A DNA stretch of 64,000 nt from Amoebophrya sp. A120 (taxonomy: Eukaryota; Sar; Dinophyceae; Syndiniales; Amoebophryaceae), in NCBI GenBank assembly GCA_905178155.1, contig CAJINV010000002.1, positions 5,017,709 to 5,081,708 on the forward strand. Reading direction: 5' to 3'. The notes under the pieces were generated by a model, which was not told the DNA's origin, searched no databases, and was given only the letters and a program-made list of their open reading frames with translations. Below are positions 54,887 through 64,000 of the stretch, in pieces. Position 1 is the stretch's first letter; each line of letters opens with the position of its first letter. The position numbers and the translations under genes are program-made.

Positions 54887-57800
54887 CATGGCGTCCTCGA
54901 GCAGCGGCTCGTCCGCGATCCGCGTCCGGCGGGCGGTATCAGCTGCAAATATGTCTGGGTCTGGAAAGTTGGAGCTTGTTATGCTAACTTTGCACTCTGG
55001 AAAAATGTGTATTGCATGACCAGCAAGATGAGTCCAGTTTGTGCTACGCGGGGAGGCCATTTGTCATGCGGAATAGGCGTCAAGAAGTACTCAGAAAATA
55101 TGTGATGCTAGAGAATACATCACAGACGTCACGGGTCATGTAAAATCTGCATGACAAGTTGCAATCTTCCAGACCCAGACATATTTGCAATCCATAGGGA
55201 GACGCGGTCCACGACCAGGATGCGCTGCTCGCGTTACGGGAGGAGGTTGCCACGGGGAAGTCGCTGTCCACGACCACGTTGCAATCCTCGAAGGAGCTGT
55301 TGTACGTGCTGGACACCCAGTTTCTGTCGCTTGTCGTCCTCGAGGACGAAAAGATCGTCGCCTATGTGGCGTTGGAAGCCTGTCCGGGTGTGAACGCCTA
55401 CAAAGTCCGCGACATGGTGTCCGCGGACTTGTGGCTGTCCCGGGTAAAACCCTATCAAATGTAAAAATGTCTGGATCTGGAAGAATGCAACCTGTCATGG
55501 TAAATCTGAAGCATGCAAAAATCTGTGTTGCGTGATTACCAAAAGCCGTTCCGTTTTGAGCAAGTCGGGAGGGAGTTTCTCATGCAGGATGGGCATTAGA
55601 GAGATCGCGCAGAATCTGTCATGCTAGGTCCTGCATTCCAGACCTCATGGGTCATGGAAAAGCTGCATGACAAATCGCGCACTCTTCCAGACCCAGACAT
55701 GTTTGCATTTGATAAACCCACGGAAAAACATCAAAATTACTCCCTGGGAAACAGTTTGTGGCTCAATGACCACATCAACCTAACAACCGAGTACGTGAAG
55801 CAAGTCTGCACCTTCGTCTTTTCACAACCAAGGATGTGCGTCGAATACTTGTTTGCGGTATAATAGATAGAACTGACGAGTGAGAAACATGCATTTACAA
55901 GAAGTATTAAGTGCAGCTTCATCCTTTATTTTCTTTGTAGAAGAAAAATAAGTGAAAATGCACCGCATCAGAAATAACAATAAGAATCCTGTTTAGCCGA
56001 CGTTATTTTCGATGGTGTTTTTTCATGCATGTGAAAAAATCGCTAAAAATTCATTTTTCAATGATCGATCATACAAAAACAAGAAGCTTGGACGATCACA
56101 CAATTGCTAGGTGGAGCGCAAGTCCCAAGCCGCGCACCTTTTTTCCGAGGACGGGAACTATTTCACTCCGGTGCCGTATGGATGTGTCAGGATCGAAATT
56201 GACAAAGTTGAAACGATTTGCCATGCATAAAATGCAGCCCACAAAGTGCCTGTCATGCAGAGTAGGCAAGTGAGGCAGACTGTAAGCGTGTTGAGGGGTA
56301 GAAACTGAGCTGCTAAAGCAGCATGACAGAAAGCGTCTTCCTTACCCAAACAGCATGACAAACTGGATTTCGGTTCTACTCAGATTTGTCATGCGCCACT
56401 TGGAAACTGGGTTACAACGCAATTGGCATCCGTTTTATGCATGGCAAATCATTATTTCAACTTTGTCGATTTCGATCCTGACGCTCCCATATGCCGAGCG
56501 CCGACCAGGTGGCCACGTGGGTGAACCGGGCGTATAGGTCTGCGGACTGCGTGAAGGTACTGACCACGGAGAAGAAAAAGTATATCCAGCCACTAAAAAT
56601 CCGCATGGCGAAGGGAGAAGACCACGATAGTCTGGTCGTAGGCATCGCAAAGATGTCTGGGTGGTCTAGAAACCTGTGATGCTGCGTGCTGGCGATGATT
56701 GAGGATGAGCACTCCTGAGTGAATGCGAGCAGGAAGAATTTTTGGGACGGCGCTCCGTCATTCTCAGTGTGCATGTAGAAACTGCGTTTCATTTGTATGT
56801 CAAAAGAGCTCGCGTCATCTGCGTTGGTCATACGGGATGAATGTAAGCCAAGCCACATTTATTTTCCAGACCCAAAGATATTTGCCTTTGATACACCGCG
56901 GTCTTTAACCAACAATCGGAGGTGGTAACCGAGGTATACGGCGATTTCTTTTATCAAATGTAAAAATGTCTGGGTCTGGAAGAATGCAACTTGTGATGCT
57001 GCGTCTGCATTATCTAAAAATCTGTATTGCATGAACAGCAAAAGAGGTCTGGTTTTGGCCACGGCGAGAGGGCATTTCTCATCAGGAGTCGGCGAGAGAG
57101 CAGGCATCAGGAGTCATGAAAAATGTGCATGACAAACCTTGCATCCTTCCAGACACGGACACTTTTACACTTGATATCTTTTTGGCCGAGCTGATGGAGG
57201 CCCAGAACGAGGAGAACAAAGCCATCGTCGTATCAAAAGGAAAAATCTCCCCTCCCCATATCAAAACGAAATTTCTGATGCTGGATTTGAGTACACAAAT
57301 CAGCTTTCTATTGCAGGAAAGCATCGCAGTCAGGTCCCCAGGCTAGGTAGGGGCGTACGCGTCTAGTTGTTCAGCATGGCAAGCGGCTCCCCTTTAGGCC
57401 CAACAGCATGACAAATCGCTTCCATAATGGGGCGGAATCTTCTGCCCTTGCCTTCTTGCAAAATAAATGTGATGTGTGGCCTCAAATCAGCAACAGAAAT
57501 TTTCGGAAACACGCCTTTTCAATGTGGGGAGGAGGGATTTTTCCTCTCAATACGTCGCCGAGTCCGACGAAACCGGGCGGGCGGTGGGGCTGTGCTGCCT
57601 CACCTGCGACTATGCAATGTAAATTTCCTGTACATGTACAAAATGCATGACAAATTTCGCTACCTTGCATAGTCCAACTTGTCATGCTGGACTACGATTG
57701 AAGGCAAGTTTTGTCATGCAGAGACGGCATTTGTACGTGTACGGGAAATTTACTGTGGATAGCGACGTGGACGCCAACGTACTGGCGCAGTGCTTTGAGT

Positions 57801-60800
57801 TGTTATGGAATGCAAATATCATGTCTGGGTCTAGAAACTTGTAATGCTGATTTGTTAATAGTGAATTCTCTGCAATGCAAAGCCAAGCATGAGAAGTATT
57901 TGATTTGCGCTGCCTAGTGCTGCGGTTTCCGCATGACAAACTGCGTTTCGCATGACAAGAAAAAGGGTCTCTTCTCAGACACGCATGACAAACTCTTCAG
58001 TCATGCCAGACAAGCATGACAGACCTTGCGTCCTTTCAGACCCAGACATATAATTTGCAACGCATAGTTGTTGCCCTACGACAATTTGTTGAAGAGGAAA
58101 TACTGGTCCAAGGTAAAAGCGCAAATGGAAAAGGAACGGGCAGCGGCCGGGGAGGACGAAAGTTTCTGTCGAGGTAATTATGAATGTGTCGGCGAAGTTC
58201 TTCTGTGATATGCGCTATTTTAGTACTGGCGGTAGAAGTTCTTGTGCAGTTTGTTATCTTTATTTCTCCTCATGCTCAGCAAGAAGTTGAAGTTGAAGTG
58301 CGTATGCGTACGCTTTGACGTTACAACTCGTCAGCGGCAGTAAGTCATACGAAGATCTTACCGACATTCATTATCAGGTGACTACCTCCAGGCGGCCCTG
58401 CAGGGTATGGAGCTGGAGATGTTTGTGAGTAACTTAATTCTGCTTCAAACCGAAGACCACGAAGAACCCGAGGGCGTAACCGCGATGCAGTTGCTGAACG
58501 CGTTGCGCACGCAAGAGTACGGAGACAAGTACACGCGAGCCGACATCGACATCGCCGAGTCGATCATGATATCCTGTGCAAAAGTATCGTGCTCGTACTA
58601 ATCGCATTCATGCAATGCAAATTTCTTTCTCAAGTTAAATCCGCACTACAAATTTTCTTTCTCATGCTGACGAGAGTTGTCATGCGATTTATACTAGTAC
58701 GATACTTTTGCAATTCATACACGATCGGAATTTGGCACCAGATGTGGTGGACTCCGCGCATCGAATATGACCTGCTCAAACGTTGCAATCTCAAACGTTG
58801 CAATAGAGTCTGGGATTTGTCTTGCATGATGAGCATGACAGACTCGCAGAGCGTTCCACTTTCTGCAATACAAATTATGCCAGATTATAGCGCGGTTTGG
58901 AGCTCCGAAACTTGTCATGCGCAATCCTGTGGCAAGAGGCTAGATCATACACTTCTTGCATCACAGATTTCCATACTCTATTGCAACGTTTGAGATTGTA
59001 ACATCTGAGCAGGTTATATCGAAGCGAACACGTTTCTGCGGTTTGAGGAGCTACACCGACTGGCCAGAAGAATGAAGAAATACGGTAAAAAGAGAACAAA
59101 CTCAGGGTCGTCTTTTGTACCAAGACTGCGATTTTTCCTTGAAGTAGATGTCGTGCATTATAAATTTAGTACCAAGTAGACGCGTGGTTGCTCCTCGTCC
59201 TCGGGACTAAAAGCCAAGTTGTTGATTCCCCGTGGCGCTTGCTCATTCTTGCACCACAAAAATAAAAGGCAACAATCGTGAATCAACAATTTTGCCAAAA
59301 TTCTCACCATTAACAGACATCGGCGCCCGGCGGGCCATAGCTCAGAACATCCTCGACAAGTGGGATAAAATGTACGAGACCTTCTGGGTCGTAAAAGAAG
59401 CCGCGGACCAGTCGGAATCCGAAAAGCGTATCCTGAGTAAAAAGCAACCTACAACCTCCAGTCGTGAGTCCTCGTCATGCAAGTTTGCACAATACAAGCA
59501 GAGTACAACGACCCAGCTTAACAAGCTGAGCTGCAGTTCCCCACGACAGTCTTTTTGCGACTGCGTTTGGAAAGTCGTCTTAGAAATATATTTGTCCTGC
59601 TTGAAGTTTTTCAACTAGGAAAAAAAAGCCGAGTTTTGCGACTGTTACACCAGCTGAGCACGACCACACTACGTGTTGTCGAGGGGATTTGTCATGCGGA
59701 GTTTCTAAAACCACCTCTGGAATGATCAAAATCTCGACTAGAGGGTTCGGAGGTCGTTGTTGTGTTTAGACAGGATAAAGCGAGACTTGGAGTCCATCGA
59801 CAAGAAGAAGCGGGCAAAGGTATCCTGAGTAAAAACGTACCCACACCAGAGTTGTAATGCAGATTTGCAAAGACAGGAAGACTTGTAATGTGCATCCCCA
59901 TGAGTGCCATTTCCAATCGTGTTTTGGAATTTGTGATGCTGTGAACAGGATGAGCAGATGAATCTGTGACGCGGCTGAACTTGCTAACCTGCACTACACT
60001 GCATAGTGCAACTTGTCATGCGTGACTCACAAAACTCCTAGGTTTGTGTTGCAAAATCCCCATCTGGACTCTGGTGTGGGTACGTTTTTACTCAGGATAA
60101 AAGGAGGGCGACGGCGACGTGAGCCCGATATGCATCGCAAGAGAAACTGTTTTTTCCATACTGTCAGAGGACGCACTTCTTGCATGAGTGATAACTTTCT
60201 GCCAGCGCAATTTGATGAAAAAGTGACGGCGCAGCTGCAACAGGACAATTATCGGGTAGTACCACGCTGCGAACAAAGTTCTTTTCCTGCAAGAACAAAA
60301 AGCATGTTATGTACTCAGTTGCCCGTAGCTACAGTATTATCGTTGTGCCTAGGCGATGCTTATTTTGTACGGGATATCCGATGCAGGGGAGTAACGACTT
60401 GGACAGCTACGACATCAATGTACCAAGGGCAGAACGAGGAATTGTGCCGAGGGTAAGCATTTAAATCTGAGTGGTGTCATTTTTGCATGGCAACTACTTA
60501 GTTCTGTGAAAAATTTCAGCACCATGTTGACGCGAAAGCATATGTAATACGGAAGTACAGCCAGCAAAAAAAAGACATGTTCACGACAGGTAACGTTTGG
60601 TAAATTACTCTACCACCTGACTACTTCGCTCGAGGACGCGCAGAAGGACCAGCGACGGGCTTCGATCATGAAAAAGGGGAGTAAAGACAGCAAGAAAAAG
60701 AACCAAGACTACCAGGAGCTCCTGGACCCAAAAAATATCGAGAACATGGACGAGAAAACACCACCGCTGCTGACGCGCGAAGAGGCAACAGACTTGCTCT

Positions 60801-63800
60801 TCGTGGTTCACTGGTGGTCCACGGAAAACGAGGGGATCAACTGCATCTCGGCGATCGACCAGGTGGACTCGGAGAGCCTGAAGAACTGTCTGGAAGCCAT
60901 CGTGAAAAAGGAGGACGACATTTTCATCAACCACCACCAGAGCTCGAGCTGGTACAGACAGAGACCGGAACAATTCCTTTGTTTTTCTCATCCATGCACA
61001 AGTACTAACTACAACTAGGTACAGACACAGAGCTCCAGCAACCCGCTGCTGTAGCACGAAAGATAAATAAATTTTGCAACTGCAACCAGTTGCCTCGTTG
61101 TATCTACTATTTGTACTTAAATTTATCGCACCACATCATCATCAGAATCTGAAGTATTACTCAAACATTACCTACGTAATATCACGACGATCCAGGTTGT
61201 TCGGCGTTCCAGATGTGATGAAGGACTTCTTCTGTGTGAACCTGTTCTGTGTAGACGAAGCCATCGCGCATCGAAGCGCGGACTTCCTTACGGCCTGCTC
61301 AGGTGGAACTACAGACTCTGGTGGAACAAAAAATTGTGATGCAAAACGCGCGTTGTCATGTCTGTCTAGCTATCATCGAGTGTAGTATCACAAACCTCTG
61401 ACATTCCTCTCCATGTGGAAATCCGCCCCGAAAAATTGTCATGCTGAGCGGGAGAACGAGAAAGCAGAGGATGTTGAGGATGACTATTTTACGCTTTATG
61501 CAACACATTCTTCCAGTTCAGCTTCAGATTATAGTTCCAGCTGAGCGGGGCATATTCCTCCTGCCGGCCTTTGCACTGTTTCCAGACAAGGACTACTGCG
61601 TAATCACACAGCCGCACACGAGCAAGGTAAAACTGAAGTTTTTTTGTTCGTGATCTTCGGTACACAGTGAAAGCTTTTGCATCGTGATTATCTCATGCGA
61701 AAAGAGGTATTTTGTGACAGGCAATGAAGGAGATGATGAAGGGTAACTAAGGGAAAAAAATTTCTACAACGAAAATAAAAAACTGCAGATCACCCCCTTT
61801 CTCCAAGCCTTTAGCATGGTGCCCCCGAAACCATCCAACACCTTCGGCCACGTGTTGTTCGTGTTGCACCGAGCCTGCTGCACAGCGAGCTTAACGCCAA
61901 CGGTCAGGATGCTGGAGGGAGAAGCGGATCTGGACCGGGTGGCGGCGTATCAAACAGGAACTTGGTTTTTACTCGCAACGACATTGGATCGCGGTGCGGG
62001 CTTTATTGCACATAGAAAAACAAGAACAACGATAAGCACATCTTTCGTTGGCAGCAAGCAGCCCATGGAGTTGCAACCGGCTATAAGTGGTCTTTGTGCT
62101 GGGTCGATGTTCTGTCTGCCTTTTTTGCAACACCACAAATTGAATTCTTGTCATTGCTGGCTACTATTTTCTATTTGATACGACGGTTCTGGACGGCATG
62201 GATTTAAAAGATGGGGAGTTTATTGCGAACACGGTAGAAGCGGCTTTACTAGACGACGACGCGCAAACCTTCGTCGTCGAATTTGACAATCAAGTCATCG
62301 GGTAAGTACAAGCGTAAATTTGTTTTTACTTGGTGTCGCAATTATAGGAGTTTGAAACAAGTTGTGCCGGCGGCAATAGAGGTCGCCGTCGGAAGAATCG
62401 CTGTCCGTATGTGGAACAAGGGGCTGCTAAAACAAATTTTGTGTGAGGACAAATAGTGAAAAGTATTCATCAACATCAGGACGAAACAAAGAACACAGTG
62501 ACTTGTTTTCATCTGAGGTGGAAATGCAAATGAATCACAGATGTTGAATTCAATTTATCCGTCTGCAACTACAGCGTCGTCGGGAGCTCCTTGGTGAAAG
62601 ACGACTATTTAGAGACGCTCCGCTGCGTGTACCAAGTAGACCGGGCGGTCAATTCGCCAGAGTACAATTCCTTTGCGTTTGTGGACTTTTTCCTCGTGAA
62701 CCCCATCTTTGACATTTTCCGACGGAAGATCCTCCACCTCTGCCAGCTGATCGCCGGCAACACGGTCTTTTTGTACGAGGCGCCTATCCAGTGCAAATAT
62801 CTGTGTCTGGGTCTGGAAGAAGTGCAGAAGCAAGAGGACAAAGCTTGCTCTAGTTCATGCAACACGTAATTTTCATCGTGTCAACCACCCTGAGCATCAC
62901 AAGTTGCACTGTTCCAGGCCCAGACATCACATTGGCAATGCATAGCGCAGCTCACCACGCAAATCACAGACGACCCGATCGAGGACCATGCGGGCTCCGT
63001 GCACTCCGGCAGCCCACTATGAAAGTGCACAGCGCGCTCTTTTTTCTCATTTGTCATGCAAAATGTCTAAACTTCGTCTTCGACTTCCCATCCGGGCCGT
63101 TTGGCCGTGTTTGCATGACAAGTTCATCTGGCAGCCCAAACTGGACTACAGTCCCGGCTTAGATTTGTCATGCATGAGCTGTTTTTTGGAGGTTGTTTGT
63201 CTTGCAGTTGCTAGACTGCACCGTTCGAAAAATGAGACTGGAGGGGGACTAGTTGTGCACGGTCATATTCCCACACCGAGGGCAAAGGCAGTCCCTTCGA
63301 GGAGGGATCTCTATCCCGGCAGATGTCCAGCGCGGCGCCCTTATGTCAGTGTACAACCACTCCCCGGAGGACTCCTCTCACTTGTATAAAGAACATTCGG
63401 GGAAAAAATAAATGCCGAGTCCAGTCTGAGGTCCAGATAAGTAGGTGGACGGGCTTGCATGTCATGCGGAAGCTGCAGTTTGTATGTCGATAGAAAAATT
63501 GTCCTTCGAACGAAAGGGATTTAGGGGGGATTGATTGTCCATTCTCATATCCCTTTGCCCCGGAGTTGCCGACCGGCATGTCAAAAAAGGAGTTGATTGC
63601 GTTGAAGAAAAAGCAGGAGGTATCCAGGAAAAAAACTGTGTAAGTGTAACTGTGTAGGAAAAGCAGCATCACAAATTACCTTTGCATTACAGGGAAAGTC
63701 TGTCATGCGCAGCTAGTACGTGGAAACACGTATGAAAGTAGCGTATGACGCAGATCCAGCATGACAAGTATAACAGTTTTGCACCTTCCGCATCACAGAT

Positions 63801-64000
63801 TTACACTCACATACTTTTTTTCTTGCATAGGAGGCGGAAGCGGCCGAGGCGGCAAAGGCCGCGAAGAAGGAACTGGATTCCCTGGAGCGAAAGGGCTACA
63901 AGCAACTGGTCGACAAAGACGGCAACCTGCTCCCGCTGTCAACCATAGTCAAGGAAATGACGCCCATTCCACCCAGAAATTCTCCCAGCCTAATGGTCAC
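54887..64000 (+). CDS. CFAP61: CFAP61-type cilia/flagella-associated protein, 3' end outside window
   Basis: Start at 54887 (MASSSSGSSAIRVRRA). At least 17 introner elements and seven GT-AG introns (55858-56110, 58174-58377, 59085-59316, 60119-60386, 60453-60589, 61627-61788, 62302-62574) break the gene; the exons up to 60452 sum to 1467 nt, in frame. Family landmarks rebuilt across elements: LLYVLDTQFLSLVVLEDEKI, KIRMAKGEDHDSLVAVFNQQ, VTEVYGDFFLAELMEAQNEE, MKDFFCVNLFCVDEAIAHRS, DFLLPAFALFPDKDYCVITQ, PPKPSNTFGHVLFVLHRAC and VEFDNQVIGVVGSSLVKDDY followed by VNPIFDIFRRKIL. These match the acetyltransferase-like N-half of CFAP61, a calmodulin-spoke-complex protein at the base of axonemal radial spokes. 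Splicing at 60949-61145 and 63330-63545 is unresolved. The predicted flavoprotein-like C-half would lie downstream. Vertebrate CFAP61 is about 1,240 aa. Confidence 0.9.
54937..55196. mobile_element. Introner element, family A
   Basis: 260 bp; left TATCAGCTGCAAATATGTCT, right GACATATTTGCAATCCATA. Flanking pentamers GGCGG/GGGAG match at three of five. Excision gives VRRA/DAVHDQDAL. Confidence 0.87.
55453..55714. mobile_element. Introner element, family A
   Basis: 262 bp; left TATCAAATGTAAAAATGTCT, right GACATGTTTGCATTTGATA. TSD AACCC at 55448-55452 and 55715-55719. Excision gives SRVKP/TEKHQNY. Confidence 0.94.
56177..56491. mobile_element. Introner element, family C
   Basis: 315 bp; left TATGGATGTGTCAGGATCGA, right TCGATCCTGACGCTCCCATA. 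TSD TGCCG at 56172-56176 and 56492-56496. Excision gives TPVP/SADQVATW. Confidence 0.93.
56639..56893. mobile_element. Introner element, family A, diverged
   Basis: 255 bp; left TAGGCATCGCAAAGATGTCT, right TTTGCCTTTGATA with a CCAGACCCAAAGATA core. Flanking pentamers GGTCG/CACCG are poorly matched. Excision still gives DSLV/AVFNQQSEVV, in line with CFAP61. Confidence 0.82.
56952..57176. mobile_element. Introner element, family A
   Basis: 225 bp; left TATCAAATGTAAAAATGTCT, right GACACTTTTACACTTGATA. TSD TCTTT at 56947-56951 and 57177-57181. Excision gives YGDFF/LAELMEAQ. Confidence 0.94.
57231..57552. mobile_element. Introner element, family K
   Basis: 322 bp; left TATCAAAAGGAAAAATCTCC, right GGATTTTTCCTCTCAATA. 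TSD CGTCG at 57226-57230 and 57553-57557. Excision gives KAIV/AESDETGRAV. Confidence 0.93.
57611..57761. mobile_element. Introner element, family M
   Basis: 151 bp; left TATGCAATGTAAATTTCCTG, right GGGAAATTTACTGTGGATA. TSD GCGAC at 57606-57610 and 57762-57766. Excision gives LTCD/VDANVLAQ. Single copy here. Confidence 0.92.
57804..58066. mobile_element. Introner element, family A
   Basis: 263 bp; left TATGGAATGCAAATATCATG, right ACATATAATTTGCAACGCATA with the core CAGACCCAGACA. TSD GTTGT at 57799-57803 and 58067-58071. Excision gives CFEL/LPYDNLL. Confidence 0.93.
58571..58719. mobile_element. Introner element, family B
   Basis: 149 bp; left TATCCTGTGCAAAAGTATCG, right CGATACTTTTGCAATTCATA. 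TSD CATGA/CACGA at 58566-58570 and 58720-58724. Excision gives AESIM/IGIWHQMWW. Confidence 0.91.
58767..59018. mobile_element. Introner element, family E
   Basis: 252 bp; left TATGACCTGCTCAAACGTTG, right ACATCTGAGCAGGTTATA. TSD TCGAA at 58762-58766 and 59019-59023. Excision gives PRIE/ANTFLRFEE. The exon before it is only 42 nt. Confidence 0.94.
59429..59777. mobile_element. Introner element, family H-related
   Basis: 349 bp; left TATCCTGAGTAAAAAGCAAC, right TGTGTTTAGACAGGATA; inner arm CCTCCAGTCG pairs imperfectly. TSD AAGCG at 59424-59428 and 59778-59782. Excision gives SEKR/DLESIDKK. Confidence 0.9.
59821..60099. mobile_element. Introner element, family H
   Basis: 279 bp; left TATCCTGAGTAAAAACGTAC, right GTACGTTTTTACTCAGGATA. 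TSD AAAGG at 59816-59820 and 60100-60104. Excision gives KRAK/EGDGD. Only 43 bp separate it from the previous element. Confidence 0.94.
61289..61554. mobile_element. Introner element, family N
   Basis: 266 bp; left TACGGCCTGCTCAGGTGGAA, right TTCCAGCTGAGCGGGGCATA. TSD TTCCT at 61284-61288 and 61555-61559. Excision gives ADFL/LPAFALFPDKDY, a conserved CFAP61 stretch. Confidence 0.94.
61948..62180. mobile_element. Introner element, family O
   Basis: 233 bp; left TATCAAACAGGAACTTGG, right CTATTTTCTATTTGATA; TIR short. TSD CGGCG/CGACG at 61943-61947 and 62181-62185. Excision gives RVAA/VLDGMDLKD. Confidence 0.85.
62785..62944. mobile_element. Introner element, family A, short form
   Basis: 160 bp; left TATCCAGTGCAAATATCTGT with core GTCTGGGTCTGGAA, right GACATCACATTGGCAATGCATA. 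TSD GCGCC/GCGCA at 62780-62784 and 62945-62949. Excision gives LYEA/PLTTQITDD. Internally shortened by about 100 bp against other family A copies. Confidence 0.9.
63018..63269. mobile_element. Introner element, family D
   Basis: 252 bp; left TATGAAAGTGCACAGCGCGC, right GACTAGTTGTGCACGGTCATA followed by TT. TSD CCCAC at 63013-63017 and 63270-63274. Excision gives HSGSP/HRGQRQS. The right border is two bases less certain than in other elements. Confidence 0.8.
63621..63829. mobile_element. Introner element, family I
   Basis: 209 bp; left TATCCAGGAAAAAAACTGTG, right CATACTTTTTTTCTTGCATA. TSD GGAGG at 63616-63620 and 63830-63834. Excision gives KKKQE/AEAAEAAKAA. Confidence 0.93.

Noticed and set aside
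60013-60456. 147-codon frame through 60105-60456
   Set aside because: It starts inside an element. CFAP61 is better continued by a GT-AG intron 60119-60386 to GSNDLDSYDINVPRAERG.
14226-63948. Repeated near-identical blocks considered as CRISPR or satellite arrays
   Set aside because: The copies are dispersed, each flanked by its own target duplication and placed inside genes; no regular repeat-spacer spacing.
1-64000. Dinoflagellate spliced-leader gene or relic
   Set aside because: I looked for the CCGTAGCCATTTTGGCTCAAG-type sequence and saw no match on either strand by eye; a search would be needed to be sure.
1-64000. Bacterial contamination as the origin of the contig
   Set aside because: GT-AG introns, Sm-G, CFAP61 and signal-peptide membrane proteins are eukaryotic, and elements connect the genes along the whole length.

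Overview
This is eukaryotic nuclear DNA, best explained as a syndinian dinoflagellate of the Amoebophrya type. The grounds are: (i) genes are cut by short (about 150-350 bp) introns that are themselves insertion elements, with terminal inverted repeats (TIRs), 5-bp target-site duplications (TSDs) and no GT-AG borders, as reported for Amoebophrya introner elements; (ii) ordinary GT-AG introns occur in the same genes; (iii) genes lie in long one-strand blocks; (iv) a CFAP61-type axonemal gene is present. The species call is inference from memory of the literature, not a database match.

Layout. From 1 to 19984 every gene is on the minus strand: a secreted protein of unknown function (partial), an RhlG-like short-chain dehydrogenase, a mitochondrially targeted protein, a small membrane protein, an MFSD5-type transporter and a cationic amino acid transporter (CAT). 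From 23847 to the end every gene is on the plus strand: a ~2190-aa type I membrane protein with a Cache/VWA-like ectodomain, two large low-complexity proteins, a DIEGASP/RP-x-TA repeat protein, spliceosomal Sm-G, a TATDN1-type nuclease and a CFAP61 homologue that runs off the window. The strand switch (19985-23846) holds two families of degenerate short repeats around nested perfect inverted repeats (61 bp and 116 bp) and one ORF.

I delimited 41 introner elements in about 14 TIR families (A-O, with J a subfamily of I). Nearly all start TA and end TA and sit between 5-bp direct repeats. Removing each element plus one repeat copy restores the reading frame. The whole-gene exon sums are divisible by three in every multi-element gene checked: TatD 1329 nt, MFSD5-like 3681, CAT 3204, Cache/VWA-like 6570, and the two other large genes. 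CFAP61 alone carries 17 elements in 9.1 kb. Members of families A, B and C lie in the same plus-strand orientation in both minus- and plus-strand genes, so the element must be excised correctly from either strand. All families share an internal octamer, TGTSATGC and its complement, in several copies, although their TIRs are unrelated.

Three GC-rich islands (about 2790-4330, 8345-10070, 49400-51900) break up the intergenic space. They hold long open frames on all strands but no credible protein, and contain no introner elements. No tRNA, rRNA, CRISPR, transposase or dinoflagellate spliced-leader sequence was recognised.
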